The notes under the pieces are model-generated. The model saw nothing but the letters and a program-made list of their open reading frames with translations, did not search any database and was not told the origin of the DNA. A stretch of DNA of 6,749 nucleotides from Desulfobacterales bacterium (GTDB lineage: Bacteria; Desulfobacterota; Desulfobacteria; Desulfobacterales; BuS5): NCBI GenBank assembly GCA_020056865.1, contig JAGVGX010000177.1, forward strand, positions 1-6,749. The letters run 5' to 3'. Positions 6,229 through 6,749 of the stretch are shown in pieces (position 1 is the first letter of the stretch; the number at the start of each line of letters is the position of its first letter). A program made the translations under genes and the position numbers.

Positions 6229-6749
6229 TTATGTCAGCCCACCGATTAATAGTATGGAAATTGTATTTATCCACTTTTGCTTTAGCTCAAGGGGAGAATC
6301 ATGCTCTGTCATATAGCTGAGAGCTGTAACAATCATGCCGTTTACCGCTTGTGCAGTCGTAACAGTGTCTATATAACCTTTTAAGAAGCCCTTGTTAATA
6401 CCGTTTATCAGATATTTTTCAGTAAAGCAGTTTGAAAAGTTAACAATTTCTTTCATTTTTTTATTAATATCTTCATTTGAACGAGGTGCTTCAAAAAAAA
6501 TAATTTGGAATATTCGTTTATCTTCTATAAACAGCTCAAATAATTGGTCACCCAGTCTTTCCAGCTGTTTTTTAAAAGCATTCAAGTCACTGCTTAATTC
6601 AGGATTTTCTTTAGTAAATATTTCTTTAATTTTTTCTATGTATTTATCAACGATACACGAAAAGATACTTGTTTTATCTTTAAAGTACAAATAGAAAGTA
6701 CCGGGTGCCAAATTAATTTTATCCGTAATATCCTTAATCCTGGTGTTAA
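6229..6749 (-). CDS. TetR-family transcriptional regulator (N-terminus beyond the window)
   Basis: The open frame continues to the window edge, so at least 172 residues are present and roughly 20-30 N-terminal residues are likely missing. The visible start, TRIKDITDKINLAPGTFYLY, followed by FKDKTSIF, is the second half of the TetR DNA-binding domain: the turn, the recognition helix and the conserved G-T-F-Y-x-Y-F-K-x-K segment. The rest is a helical ligand-binding domain of family-typical length, ending ALSYMTEHDSPLELKQKW and then a short hydrophobic helix. TetR proteins are usually repressors released by a small ligand. It ends 199 bases before the oxidase operon on the same strand, with paired inverted sites between, so I infer local control of the operon. 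The gene may also be autoregulated, but its own promoter is outside the window. An apparent TTG start at 6711 is internal to the DNA-binding domain and is not the true start. Confidence 0.9.
   Translation of the reverse strand, partial: NTRIKDITDKINLAPGTFYLYFKDKTSIFSCIVDKYIEKIKEIFTKENPELSSDLNAFKKQLERLGDQLFELFIEDKRIFQIIFFEAPRSNEDINKKMKEIVNFSNCFTEKYLINGINKGFLKGYIDTVTTAQAVNGMIVTALSYMTEHDSPLELKQKWINTISILLIGGLT

Noticed and set aside
6392..6694. 100-residue plus-strand ORF opposite the TetR gene
   Set aside because: It is antisense to a clear TetR reading frame and has no independent coding support.
1..6749. CRISPR array, tRNA or rRNA genes, tandem repeats
   Set aside because: No regularly spaced direct repeats or recognisable RNA gene segments were seen by eye on either strand.

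Overview
The window is a fragment of an AT-rich bacterial genome in which every supportable gene lies on the minus strand, so transcription runs from high to low coordinates. The first 14 bases are the 3' end of an Illumina sequencing adapter, so this is the untrimmed end of an assembled contig, probably metagenomic. Strong AGGAGG-type ribosome binding sites, a 426-residue CCG-domain iron-sulfur protein and several flavin oxidases suggest an anaerobe. My best guess is a Desulfobacterota (deltaproteobacterial) lineage, but this rests on remembered family resemblance only.

Layout in transcription order: (1) 6749-6229, a TetR-family regulator whose N-terminus runs off the window. (2) 6228-6030, an intergenic region with a TATAAT box and a 15-bp imperfect inverted repeat whose proximal arm covers the -35 position. 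(3) A tightly spaced four-gene operon: a 489-residue FAD-linked oxidase (6029-4560), an HdrD/GlcF-like Fe-S protein with two CCG domains (4534-3254), a 548-residue FAD-linked oxidase (3228-1582) and a 142-residue SCP2 sterol-carrier-like protein (1532-1104). (4) 1103-764, a 340-base noncoding stretch with a terminator-like hairpin, a possible promoter, a 10-bp inverted repeat and a larger nested inverted repeat. (5) 763-15, the N-terminal 249 residues of a third FAD-oxidase-like protein, starting at GTG and cut by the contig end.

Working model (inference): the flavoproteins oxidise a small organic substrate and pass electrons through the Fe-S protein to a quinone, ETF or membrane complex, as GlcD/GlcE pass electrons to GlcF in glycolate oxidase. 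The SCP2-like protein suggests a hydrophobic substrate or an acyl-CoA-like ligand. The TetR protein is the obvious candidate regulator. The substrate cannot be read from sequence. The main points of interest are three divergent flavoprotein paralogues around one Fe-S subunit, a third flavoprotein with almost no recognisable FAD pyrophosphate loop, and structured noncoding regions before both transcription units.
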